Shown here in pieces: positions 24,416-35,570 of a DNA stretch of 64,000 bases. The position numbers were made by a program, and so were the translations under genes. The stretch spans positions 1,364,001 through 1,428,000 of the forward strand of contig SPDT01000010.1 of the NCBI GenBank assembly GCA_008477525.1. Direction: 5' to 3'. Source of the DNA: Hypomyces perniciosus. Taxonomy: Eukaryota; Ascomycota; Sordariomycetes; Hypocreales; Hypocreaceae. Each line of letters opens with the position of its first letter. Positions within the stretch are counted from its first letter, which is position 1. The notes beneath the pieces were generated by a model that saw only the letters and a program-made list of their open reading frames with translations, did no database searches and had not been told where the DNA came from.

Positions 24416-24900
24416 AGTGTGCACTTATTGCGATTCCCAACGGTCCAAGAGGAGCTCGTTGATCCAATCCTTGAACGTAAAATTGCGGTGATAGGAGCGA
24501 TTTAGTTTGGCCTAACCGCTAGGGAGTGCAACCTGTCCCTCAAGATGTCCCTGTTGGGCCCTATTGGGTAGATTCTCAGCATCTTTCGAGAACATGAGCT
24601 CAATGTGCGGGATTATTATATCTTGACGAGTGAGGAGAGCCGTTATGGACCAAGGTTGATTAGTCAACCCTAAGGAAGAAGCTAGAAAGGGATGTCGAAG
24701 TTGTCAGCAAAGATCTTCCTGACTTAACACAGAAGTAGCTTAGGAGCGTACCAGCGTGATAAGACACTGACCGTCAAAGGCATTCAGCTCCATGATGACA
24801 ACCTAACCACCATTCGAGCCAGGCGAAATGCCACAACTGAAAGTGTCGGCGATCAGCGGGAGACAGTTTCTTGAACGCCTAAACGGGGACATGATCAACT
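24416..24900 (+). pseudogene. Decayed coding fragment B (unknown family), RIP-like stops
   Basis: A single plus-strand frame gives a long protein-like reading (TVQEELVDPILERKIAVIGA, then ARECNLSLKMSLLGP, then FREHELNVRDYYILTSEESR, then GAYQRDKTLTVKGIQLHDDN) interrupted only by TAG at 24503 and 24569, TAA at 24671, and a few later TAG/TAA/TGA codons. All are one transition away from CAG, CAA, CGA or TGG, the expected outcome of repeat-induced point mutation or long decay. The reading frame itself is not shifted over about 480 nt. The family is not recognised; a transposon gene or a dead accessory gene are both possible. Confidence 0.5.
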
Positions 24901-27203
24901 ATGTGCAGTAGCTCCGTTACTTCGCATAGGTATGCATGGACATGTCTCCCAAAGCTACTCTCCCTGCGTGTAAGCCAACCAACACCTTTCCCTTTCTACT
25001 CGGCACTCGACTCTATTCTTCTTTGTCCATAGCACGTACATATTCGCTCATATACGCAACTTGATATCCGCCGCCGGTTCCCAAACAAATGAAAAAAAAA
25101 ACGCAGAAAGGCCGGTTTGATGCCGACCGACGACATGCAGATACAATATGCCTTGGTATCAAATCCCGACGATGGGGTCGAGTTCGGCACGATTTTCTCA
25201 CGCAGGGGAAGCATCGTTCCGCAACAGTCTAGAGCTAGGGAGTACATCTAGACGCTAAAAATGCAGCCATTGAGTCTCTAACAGAGATAAACTTGTATTT
25301 CCGTCAACATTTTGCTTGTACGGAGTAGTATTGCTGTTTTGGATCCTTTCTTTCACACAATTAGTACTAGTGATTGGCAGTGTTTGCTTTTTTCATGCCC
25401 ACAGTCTGGATAGGGGCAAATGGTTTCGTCCAATCTTGCCAATAATAAATGACTCGTGATAACCATTGGGACGTGGCGGGAAGCTTAAGACAGACGAAGC
25501 CGTTGGACGAGACGGCTATTGGTGGTTGCATGTTCTGTCCTGATCGTGGCGCACGAAGACCGGCAAGCTAACAAAAGACGATCAACTGCCGAAGAAACGC
25601 CAATTTGGGCCGATGAGAAAATGGAAAATGTAAAGGAAAGAAAAGAACCCGAGAGACATTGAATCACACTGAAAACGGATCATACCCTCCCGTCGAGGAG
25701 GTGTGACATCTCCTGAAGCCGGACTCGGATCACTGCAAAATGGACCATTGGTGGTTTCAGCATCGCTCGACAGAAGGAAGAGGCCGCGATTGCCGTGTGC
25801 ACTGACGCATTGATGGCGCGCATAGGATGCTGCTTCAATGGTGAGGGAGCATTTGCCGCATGGAGATGAATAATGGGTAGTGATAATATAAAGGAGGAAG
25901 AAACAGGACGTCTGGTAAGGAGGCTCGGAGGGAGAGACGGTCCGGGCACGTGGTCCTGACAATGGGGAGGCCTTGGCAACTTGGAACATAATCTGGGGTT
26001 AGATAACTTAGATTAGACTCAAGACTTTGACAGGTGGATGTCTTCAATGTTCATCTTCATGGCAACAATGTTTATTCCGCAGCGCGCCCACTAATCGGCG
26101 GACCTCTTTGTCTCTGTCGGGCCAAGACCCGAGAGGCGCTCCAGAACCGCCACAATTTCCACCATTCATTTCATACCCGCCTATTTATACTACTCCTAGC
26201 AGTAGCTGTACGAGCGAAGGATGAAGACAAATTCCACGAATATACGAGAACGATAGGGGAAAGATCTCAGATGGATCAATGGTCATATTCCAAAATCTTC
26301 ATCAGGATGGCGGAGAAGAGTACTGGGCCGTTCATTGATACCGTTTCTGCTCCTGGATGAGCGATCCTGCACTGTTATGCGGCCGACCAAACACCAGAAC
26401 GGTTCGGTTGGCATAGTACTACAATTACATAAAAGGGCATCAGACAGCCATCTAACCGGCCGCTAACTGTAAGCTTAGGGGTGCTGCTACTAGTTTCATC
26501 AACCGACACATGGCTTACAGGCACTAGATCTTCTATCTGAAGCATCTTGAAGGATGGCCAAGGATCCAGGGACCGTTGGCCACGTGAGACACCGGTGAAA
26601 ACCAGACCATGAAGACGTGGATCAACCATTCAAGATGCTGGCCATGCTAGCTCTTCAAACGCCTCCTAGGTTTATGATATCAGTTCGCATTGATACGATG
26701 CATACAGTGCACCAACCTAATGGACTTATCTCAGAACATTAACACTATGCACGCTAGACGGGTTCACATACTCGTACTTCGTACAGCAGGCATTTTCCCT
26801 CGTCGTTTGAATCCACCCCGGATCTGATCATTCTTCTGGGCCCTGGACTGTGGACCGTGAGCCGGCTTTACTAGATACTAGTTGGACGACTAGATGCTGG
26901 GCATTACCTAGTTTATTGGGCTATTTGTACTGGGGTCACTTCGATGGGAGGATAAGATCGATACGGTTCCCCTACTCTCGATCAGTGCTACTCTAACACG
27001 TTCCGGTCATGATCTACCAAATTTTGTTGTTACGGCCGCTTTTCTTATAGGGGCAGTACCCCCTCCACTAACTCACAAAGACGACTTACATTCTCGGTCG
27101 AGTCTCTCGCTCACCGAAGACCCGTGTCATTGGGAACGCGTTCCCTAAACTTGACATCTCAACGCCTCTCTTGTGTAGTGTTAGCATATCAATTTCGATT
27201 ACC
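24901..27203. other. Gene-free span upstream of the GPCR gene
   Basis: Small open frames on both strands (25582-25989 minus, 26034-26360 plus) have no domain signal. It contains one TACGGAGTA (25319-25327) and one TACGAAGTA-type element (26775-26783). The last few hundred bases are the likely GPCR promoter and leader. Confidence 0.5.
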
Positions 27204-28604
27204 ATGCCGGACGGACGCCCAGCATGGCAGATGGCCATCAGCGACATTGAGAGGATTGGCTCAGTCTTCTCTTTGGTTGGATGTATCTTTATCATTGTCT
27301 CATTCTGCTGCTCAAGCTCCTTTCATAAGCCCATCAACAGACTCGTCTTTTACGCTTCCTTCGGCAACATCATGACCAACGTGGGCACGTTGATGTCCCA
27401 GTCATTCATCTCGTCGCCAGATTCGGGCGGCTGCCAGCTCCAAGCATTTCTGATTCAGATGTATGTGCCACTAACCGTCCATCACCATTCAGGATCTAGC
27501 TAACTGTCCCAGGTTCATGCCTGCAGACACATTCTGGACGCTGGCTATGGCCTTCAATGTCTATCTAACATTTTATCACAAGTATGACGCCAGGAGGTTA
27601 CTAAGGATGGAGATTCCGTATTTGCTCTTATGTTATGGGATCCCCTTTATCCCTGCATTCACATTCATCTTTATCAAGAAACGAGAGCACAGCCGAATGT
27701 ATGGGAATGCTTCCTTGTGGTGCTGGATAACAGCCGACTGGGAAATCTGGCGCATCGCGGCCTTTTACGGCCCGGTCTGGTAAGTTTTCCTGAAGGATGA
27801 CTCTAACAATGAGAACAAGGTTATTGAACAGTATTTAGGGTCGCAATTAGCCTCACCATGTTTATTTATATCCGGGCCGGGCGCATGATCTTTGAGAGGC
27901 GGAAACAACTCAACCAGTGCCAATCAACAACGGACCAAGACCCATCAATCTCCACAGTGACTACTATCACAGTGAAGACGACTGAGGTGACAGTCTTTTC
28001 AGAGGATTCATTGGCGGATTTCAAGATCCCGCACACACCTCTCTCACCCGCCACGCCGACCCATCCTCGAACTCCCAATTACTCAGTACATATCTCAGCA
28101 GACGCTGACGCCCCATCGAAACGAATGAGCGCGTTTAACCTCGGAGTGCCATCCCAGCGGTTACAGAACCGTCGGCGGCGAAACATGGACATTAACAAGG
28201 CTACGTGGGCGTATGCAAGATGCTCTATCCTCTTCTTCGCGGCCATGCTGATCACATGGATCCCGTCGAGCGCGAACCGACTGTATTCGTTTGCCCACAA
28301 CAAGGAGACTTACCCGCCGCTGCAAGTCATGAGCGCCTTGGTGTTGCCCCTCCAGGGGTTTTGGAATGCCTGCATCTACATAGTGACATCATGGGATGCG
28401 TGCAAGACACTTGCTTCGGATCTACGGATGAGGAATCGTCTTGAAGTGATAGAGCTGGTGAGCGGAATGGGACAGGACGAAAATAGCTCTCGCCACAGCC
28501 AGCGAATGAGTCATAAGGGGATGGTGAGGTTAAAGGATATAGAGAGCGCGACAGAGCTGGGTAATGGTCGGACGACATCAAGAAACGAGCAAACGACTTC
28601 ATGA
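27204..28604 (+). CDS. cAMP receptor-like G-protein-coupled receptor (GprH/Crl1-like)
   Basis: Seven-helix plasma-membrane receptor of the fungal cAMP-receptor-like (Dicty CAR) class; it is presumed to signal through a heterotrimeric G protein, ligand unknown. Three exons, 27204-27460, 27513-27779 and 27839-28604, with introns of 52 and 59 nt (GTATGT...CCCAG, GTAAGT...TTTAG), give 429 residues. TM1 is GSVFSLVGCIFIIVSFCC; TM2 follows NRLVFYASFGNIMTNVG; exon 2 carries TM3-TM4 (FWTLAMAFNVYLTFYHKYD, IPYLLLCYGIPFIPAF) and the class-typical loop NASLWCWITADWEIWRI; exon 3 carries TM5 (VAISLTMFIYIRAG), a long third loop rich in Ser/Thr, TM6 (ILFFAAMLITWIPSSANRLY) and TM7 (ALVLPLQGFWNACIYIVTSW). The cytosolic tail is Ser/Arg-rich. 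The start is the first ATG (MPDGRPAW) in ACCATG context. The gene seems intact and sits alone between decayed loci. Confidence 0.92.
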
Positions 28605-30360
28605 CGGGAAGGAAAGCTGTACAATACGGAGTTCATTTTGTTTTGGCATAGACGTTTTAACTCTACTATCATTAATTCTATTTCTTTATTCTTCTCAATT
28701 GTCTCCCATAACTGCTTCTGGGGCGTGTAAGTACTAGTATTGCTCTCCCGCCGTTTTAAGCTTACATTTTGGTGGCGGTCATTTTCCCGATGACATTGAA
28801 GATCTAACGGTCACTTGTCAGATGTCATCTCTGGTACCCACTCGGATCAGTTATCCGAAGCCTTTCTACCATTGTGATAATATTAATACAAGTACTTCGT
28901 ACTACTTGGTGGGTTGACCATCGGCCCGAGTGTTCCCTGTCTATTCGTGGTGCATTCGGGCCGAGTATCTATGCTTTTATTTTGCCTCGTATGGCCAATG
29001 TTATTGTTGTTCAACAATGCTTTTTCTTACCCCAGATTTCGATTCCCCATAATACGGGGCCACAGACACAATGCATAGTCGCAGATGCTTGTCTCTCGTT
29101 TCATTGCTTTTTCCCTTTCTTTCATCATCAACATGTGGCCCGCGCGTATCCTTGTGGCGCACTCGTTACTATTGTGAACGCCTTGAGGAGCAGTATTAGC
29201 CAAGATATCCATATCCGCCTTGTCCAAAACCCCCATATGTACGTTTAATATTTGAATGTCGAGTGTTTTTCTTTTCTTTTTTAAAGTAGTAGTAGTAGTT
29301 GTGGTGGTGGTACGTAAAATTACCTATCTCCGTAGCATCGGGCCCGGATGGTTAGTGATTATTTAGATTCGTCACATATCACAACACTATCGAATAGATC
29401 CAATTTCTTTGATGACGGCGGCCCTTGTTAGTAGTACCACACAAACGGTTCAGTGTACAGTGATAGCGATCCGCAAGATTATTCTCCGAGAAATAGGGTA
29501 ATACTAGTAGCACTACTACTATAATTGCGGTCCTCAAGATGATCACGGGAAATGGGGGCCATGGCATTGAGGCCCTTGAACTTGGACCTATGGGTATTTC
29601 AGGTCTTTCTTATCTGTAAATATGTTGTGACACTTGTAATCTCGAGTATCTCGTATTCACTCCACTAACCATATCACAACGACAACATTGACTCAGTCCC
29701 ACTATGCTCATTCATCAATACCCATGGCACTTCATACCACGTAGATCACTTAGAGAGTTGGGCTGCAAAAGAATGAATACAAAAGTCCGCCATTGTATTG
29801 ATCATCCGGTCCGAATCATCGGCAGCACACCCTCAGACCAACCAGTGGTAGCGAGCCGGCGTCAGTTACCAGCCTTGCGGGCGGCGCCATTGCTTAAGAG
29901 CGGGATACCACGAAGAAACCCCGATTACTGTAGACTGGAGGCTTTGCTCCGCTGATGAACGGATTACGAACAAGGAAATTGTGGCGTTTCATACTCCGCA
30001 GGTGTCAAGTGACGCTCATTTGGAAAATCGAGAATGTCTATCGACGGCTGAGGTGAAACATGTCCTACGCTCGTTCGCAACGGTGCTCGGAGTACGAGTT
30101 GCCGGAGAGGAGAGAGACACGCAAATCCCATGACTTAAGTCCAGGCAAATATTCACATGTCAACTTTTAACCCCCCTTGGTAAAATGTGGTCAGCTTAAG
30201 ACACTCCTCTCCAATGGCTCCTAGGGTTGTTAGGCATCACACTTGACATGCCAGACTTATACGGTCTCAGGCAACAAGCAACCATTCACTCCGTACTACA
30301 ACAGGTGGGAGGGCCGTGAAGAAGCAATATTAGACCCTTTCCTGTGGCAATGATTAGTAG
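28605..30360. other. Gene-free span downstream of the GPCR gene
   Basis: The first part is the likely 3' UTR. It contains a TACGAAGTA-type element (28893-28901) and a TAG/TGG trinucleotide stretch near 29285-29310. No credible coding frame was found. Confidence 0.5.
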
Positions 30361-31059
30361 TGTATCTCGACTCAGACAGGTGTCATCGAAACCACATTTT
30401 CCCCTGACGATATCTACTTGCTCTCTCTTAACCCCCTTGACCTTCCTGTCTCTGAAAAATTGAGCGATAAGCGACACAGCCATCTCTCAATAACCTCTTC
30501 TTCAATACGAGATGTCCAAAGGCGATTTGGGACTTCTGAGTCTTCCCCTTTCACCGTGGGACATATCCTCTCCATCCTTTGTAAGGGCATGTTGGGAGGG
30601 TGGACCTGCAACTCCTTGAATGGATGTGAAATGAAAGCAACCGGAAACATCCCTCACACGCGTTGGATAAGAGACTGTCAATGTGCTCATTACGTGGCTT
30701 CATGTCGACATATATGTCGCCATTCACAAGTTCTTTCTGACAGCATGGGCCTAGGCACGAATCATTCCTCCCCTCGTCGTCTTCCTCAGGGGTTGCATTC
30801 TTAACCAATACCATCAGTTAACGAAGTTGTGTACCTCTCCCCGCTGAACGTCTTGAATTTCAAGGCCTCGGCTCGCCAGCATAACCGATCAACTCCTGTG
30901 ACTGCTGAGTCTCGCTTTCGACCCGACACTGGGTATCTCTATCAGGTGCTGTTCACAACCTGTTTACAAGCACACCAGGCAGATGCTGTGAGGAATGAGC
31001 AGGGTGATTTCATCATAAATGTCGATAGGTTGATGCAAAGAATGTCTCAAGGCTTGTGA
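30361..31059 (+). pseudogene. Stop-interrupted coding locus, unknown family
   Basis: One plus-strand frame stays open from about 30361 to the TGA at 31057-31059 apart from a single TAA at 30802-30804. It reads like protein throughout: TQTGVIETTFSPDDIYLLSL near the start, SPFTVGHILSILCKGMLGG in the middle, and SRFRPDTGYLYQVLFTTCLQ then NEQGDFIINVDRLMQRM at the end. Before 30361 the frame is closed by TAGTAG, the second of which would be a usable splice acceptor, so the piece could be the last exon of a larger gene. The TAA could be a CAA changed by one transition. I see no upstream exon that clearly belongs. It is either a pseudogene or a gene fragment; the family is not recognised. Confidence 0.45.
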
Positions 31060-31847
31060 ATCTTAAGCTGATTCCATGCTTCTAATGCGCTTTAGCTTAT
31101 GTCACCTTATGGGAAGTGGTCCATCAGCGAGGTGATATTCGCAAGTACATTCTAGAAATCACGCTCCTCAGTTATCACGGACACAAGAGGTTTTAGATGA
31201 TGGGAGAGAATAACTGGCTGGCATTCCGTTATTTTGCTTGCTACCATTACGGCCAACAACGCTAGGAAGAAAAAAGAAAGAAAAATATAGCCTGTCATCT
31301 GTATCTGCTATCTACAACTCCCGACCGCAGCACAAACTCCCTCAAATCTCTTTCAACCCCCAACATACCAATATGGGTGGAGAAACCAAGAGATAAAGTC
31401 GGCTCAATGATCCGCAGTTCTCGTCCAGGCTTTTGGTGGTATCATATCCGACTCCATGTGAATCCGCACAATTTCCATCCCGTAACAAGAGCCTAGTCTA
31501 TAAATAGACAAAAAAAAGAGATAGAAAGGCATGAGAAAAGATAGTAACGACCCTAGAAAACAGCGTAGCTCTGGTGGTGGTGGTGATGGATGGATCCCGA
31601 TGCTATACAAACTCCAAAGCGCCTGTGCGAGAAGATATGTAACAAGTGCGTGTGTAAGTAAGTGGTGGAGTACCGGCGTTAAACAACTGCTCTTTTCAAC
31701 CCCTGACTCCCTGCTTATGATTCGTATGATTTCGGTTCGACGGCTCCCAACTCCGGAGCCCCATTAACTTTCGTTTCATGAATTCGTCCTTTCTCCATTC
31801 AAATGTTTTGGGTTGACAAGGCCCTTTGGCACATGATACAGCCTTGT
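31060..31847. other. Intergenic, 3' flank of the SPRY gene
   Basis: No supported gene. The right part is the expected 3' UTR of the SPRY-domain gene on the minus strand. A short GGT/GGA run lies near 31573-31590. Confidence 0.5.
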
Positions 31848-33536
31848 TCAGCTGGATGAAGTGTCACCGTCTGACTGCACGCTTGACCGTTCGGACCCAG
31901 AGCCATCTCTTCTTTCAACTAGAGCCCTCCCTGCTCCTTGCTGTATCGCATCACTGTAGCTGGGAGCAGGGCCTTGTGGCTGAGCGTAGCTTTGGCCCTG
32001 AGACTGTGAGCCTGAGCGGGGCCTGACCGTAGCTGATGATGCGCCTCGACTACGGTTCATAACCCTGATCAGAGGGGTGTTCTCCTCGCTGTCGGTACTG
32101 TATCGCCGCTGCCGATCCTCGCTATCCGAATGTGTTGGGCTAGTATAATCTGGTGGTGGGTTGGTCGCATCTTCCAGATGTAGATGAAGGGGGTTCTCGT
32201 CGAAATGCTGCTCGTGTAGTTGTTGCGCGCTGCTGCTAGCCTCGCCATTCTCCTCATTGGGTACCAGCTGGGCGAGCGAAATGTCAGTTGGGCTTCTGAC
32301 AGGACCAGGACTGGTGGGAGGGAGAACCCTGAAGTTGCTACTGCGCGATCGGCCGTGTTGTGGATTGAGGTTGCCTTCGCCGGATCGAACGTTGTAAGGC
32401 GTGCCGCTTACTGAATGCCTATGCACTCGTGGGTGGTGTGAAGGTGTAAATCCGTCCTTTGTCCCTGTTTCCAGCAAAATGCTCCCCTGCTCAGAGCCGT
32501 ATGGGGGTGGTGGAGCCAGGCTGCCAGTCACTGGTGCCAAACCCCATTTCTTGACATTTGCCTCGATGAAGACGAAACCAGATTGGCCAAAGTTGACATG
32601 AACTGTCGCGGGGCCGTTGGCTCCGATGGCAGGGAAGAAGTTCTGTGACTTGAGACCATGTACGACTTCCTCCATTTTCTTACCATTCCGAGTAAAGAAG
32701 ATGACGCCTGTTCGGGGTCGATAGCCAACGCCTACAACGTCACCCTGGACAATTTGAGGACCATATGGTGTTCGGCTGAATGGCTGATTGTAGTGCCGTG
32801 AGCCATTTGAGTGGTAGGCAACTGAATACTTGTGATAGCCTGGAACAATGGTCAGCATTTGACGGACGGAATGGCAGATGCTTGAAGCCTACCAGGTAAC
32901 CGGAAGAGGGGATACGGTTTGGTAGCCATGCCAATACTGAGCAGCGTAGCGTCCGGCTTATCATACACCTTGGCCTCCCAATAGTAAACATCATTCTGCT
33001 TGGGAACAGGCAAGTTGCTCATGACGGTACACTCGGAGTCGAAGAACTCAATCTCGGTTCGGGCCTCGACGAAGCAGTTTGCAATTTCAAGCTCGGGTTC
33101 AAACTCCCAGGCAGAGACACCCTTCTCCTGGATGGCCAGGTATTGTGATAAGGAAATGTCAGTCTGCGCGGACTCTGGCGGATTCGCAGTGATGAAAGCT
33201 AGTCGCGACGTTAGTATCCAAGCCCTGCCACAGAGCAATTAAATCGGATGGCAGATAGCGAAACCACCTACCCTTTGCCCGCAAGTACTCCGTCCGTGAC
33301 ATCTCATCCATGTTCTCGAGAGCCTCAGCCTCCTCCCTCGCAAACGCCTGCTCGTCATCGTATTCACCAGGCCGACCGATCCGATCGAGGATGATGCGAC
33401 CAGAACCAGCGCACCCGGAGGCCCAGAAGATGAAGACGACGAGGAAGATGAGGATGATGGAGCCAAACGATGACACAAGCCCGATGACGACACCAGTCAA
33501 GGCCGAGGACGGAGAGGAAGACGAAATGACAGCCAT
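31848..33536 (-). CDS. SPRY-domain membrane protein, Ssh4/Ear1-like Rsp5 adaptor candidate
   Basis: Predicted endosome/vacuole-membrane adaptor that recruits the HECT ubiquitin ligase Rsp5 to membrane cargo (role from yeast Ssh4/Ear1). Three exons, 33272-33536, 32893-33198 and 31848-32839, with introns of 73 and 53 nt, encode 520 residues. A single TM helix lies at about residues 13-39 (VVIGLVSSFGSIILIFLVV). The SPRY domain spans about 115-280, with ISQ-type pieces WEFEPELEIANCFVEARTEI, YYWEAKVYDKPDATLLSIGM, VGVGYRPRTGVIFFTRNGKK and VHVNFGQSGFVF. The C-terminal tail is disordered and holds two PPxY motifs, PPPY at 301-304 and PPDY at 419-422, which are the ligands of Rsp5 WW domains. MAVISSSS is chosen as start because the TM then lies close to the N-terminus as in the family. 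Confidence 0.9.
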
Positions 33537-34401
33537 GGTGATGTGATGGCAGCCAGCTGTGGCGATGGATGATATCGGCAGGAACGAAGATATGTTGCTG
33601 GACTCACACCCGCTCGTCGCGGGAAATGAGAGATTGTCTGTTTGTCGTCGAGAAGACAAGACGGCGTCACCGCCGCGACGGTCGCGGCCGGTAATCTATT
33701 GTGACGAGAAGGCTGCGGCGACTGCGGTGGCGGGGAGGGGGGGATTTCGAGATCGAGCGAGGATTGGAGAAGCGAAAATGGGAGACGCTGATTCGCAGTC
33801 GAGTTACACGCTGTTGAGGAATGGAAAATGGTTGTCGCCAGTCGAAATGCCCCAGTCAGTCTGGGAACCCGGAGCTGCCGTTGCGAGATAGGTAAGGATT
33901 GGGGAAGACTAGAGGCTTAGGTGGGTGTGGTGTCGCTTGCGGATGGTCGCCACTCTCAGCTAAGAGAGCCAAGCAACGGAATACGGAGTATGGGGTTGCG
34001 TATTCGCTCGCAGGTCGTGAATCCACCACCACAGGGCCTATACATCCGTACTGGTAGGCCTACTCCGTAGCGGCCAGTCAGAACTCAAGGCTCGCCCTCG
34101 TCGAATCCGTCAGGGATAAAAACAGCAACAGAGAAGCGTCGATGCCAGCGCACGCAAGAAAGGACATGAAAAGGAAAGCCCGCAACAAAAGGAGAACAGA
34201 ACGCGATGTGGGCGAAGAGGGAGGAAAAAAGAGACGTTGTTATAGAAGGAAAAACCGTAGAGGAGGGGAGGGGAGGGAAGAATGAAGAGAGTTAGTTAGG
34301 CTCCATCCAATGGATGTCAGAGGAGGTTGGATGGAGAAGACGGACAGAATGGAATGTCAGGTCATTCACGGAGTGCTAACGCGGACTTTGCCAGCACTTG
34401 C

Positions 34402-34457
34402 GTGGGCAATGCAGTGGGCAATGCAGTGGGCTGTGGTCAGTGGACACAGTGGACACA
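34402..34457 (+). repeat. Short tandem duplications
   Basis: Two adjacent copies of the 12-mer GTGGGCAATGCA (34402-34413, 34414-34425) are followed by two adjacent copies of GTGGACACA (34440-34457). They lie in non-coding DNA and probably arose by slippage. Confidence 0.7.
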
Positions 34458-34721
34458 CTGCACTGTAGCGTCGTCGTTCCCCAGCGGTAGTAGCAGATGG
34501 CGCTAGGACGGATACCTGCAGCGGGTATGTCCACCGATAGCGATTTATACGGGAAGCCCATATTGGATCTTAGCAGTTCAGCGGGGAAGCAACAGTACAC
34601 AGCCGCCGCCAACAGCCTGACGAAGTGGTGGGTTTGTGTGACGCAATGCATACTGGAGTAACAGCCAGCAGCCTCAATCGAGAATGGCCATCATGTTTCC
34701 AGGCACCAGGCACAAAATACG

Positions 34722-34750
34722 ACATATATACATATATATATATATATATG
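34722..34750. repeat. (TA)n microsatellite
   Basis: An alternating TA tract with a CA interruption, in the intergenic span upstream of the SPRY gene. Confidence 0.8.
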
Positions 34751-35570
34751 TACTACTACTATCAGAGCTTACTCACAGTACGAGTAGCTATCTTTTACCA
34801 TTGATTGCTTTTTTCTTTCTCCTTTTCTCAAGCATCACACAATGCCCCCTGCACAATGCTGTGCTGTCACTTATGTAGTAGTAGTATCTAGATACGGAGT
34901 ACGAGTACTTATCAGCTTATCAGACACAGCACAGATCGATCAGTGCCACCCCATTCGCCCCCTGTTGTTTCAGCTCGCACGCAGCTCAAGTTTCAAGCCG
35001 CGCCTCGCACTGACAGATGCTGCGACAATGACAGCGCACATGATTGAGTGATCTCCAGCGTACGAAGTACTCGTATTAGTCAATTCCCTCCTGTCCTGGC
35101 CCATTCTGCAGCTATGCTCATTCATACGCACATAAGAGTAAGCTCAACTCCAAACATGCGTCAATTGATTGGGTGCTATTTGTGTTCTTCTTCTCTTCAA
35201 TGCCCCCCCTTAACAGGCACTGGGCGTTAATAAGTGGCCAAATCCTGCATCAGGGAACGCCCGTGAGACATGGAGTTTCGTTGCCCGTTCCCGTTTGCGG
35301 CTCAGACACACACGCACACGTTTTCTGATTCAGTTCACGATGAAAACAATCGTCATAACAGTAACATCTCCATTTACAAAATTCATTCCCACGTCGTTAA
35401 ATATTCTACATCAGAGTTATAGTTATATGTTTGCCCAATGAAAAACCAATGCCACCAAACCTTCATAGTCTTGACCAGACAGACACTCAAATAAAAAAGC
35501 AATCATACTCATCCAAAGGGAAATCCTGTCCCCCTCCCCTCACCTTGCAATCTCGTCAAAACACATCCCC

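Larger units (their letters stand above)
33537..35570. other. 2 kb intergenic span with microsatellites
   Basis: It holds the SPRY gene promoter (minus strand) and the 3' flank of the basic-tail membrane protein gene. It has three exact TACGGAGTA copies (33982, 34061 minus, 34893) and one TACGAAGTA (35061). No gene supported. Confidence 0.5.

Noticed and set aside
25582..26360. Minus and plus frames upstream of the GPCR gene
   Set aside because: Low-complexity Ser/Pro translation and conflicting strands; no homology pattern seen.
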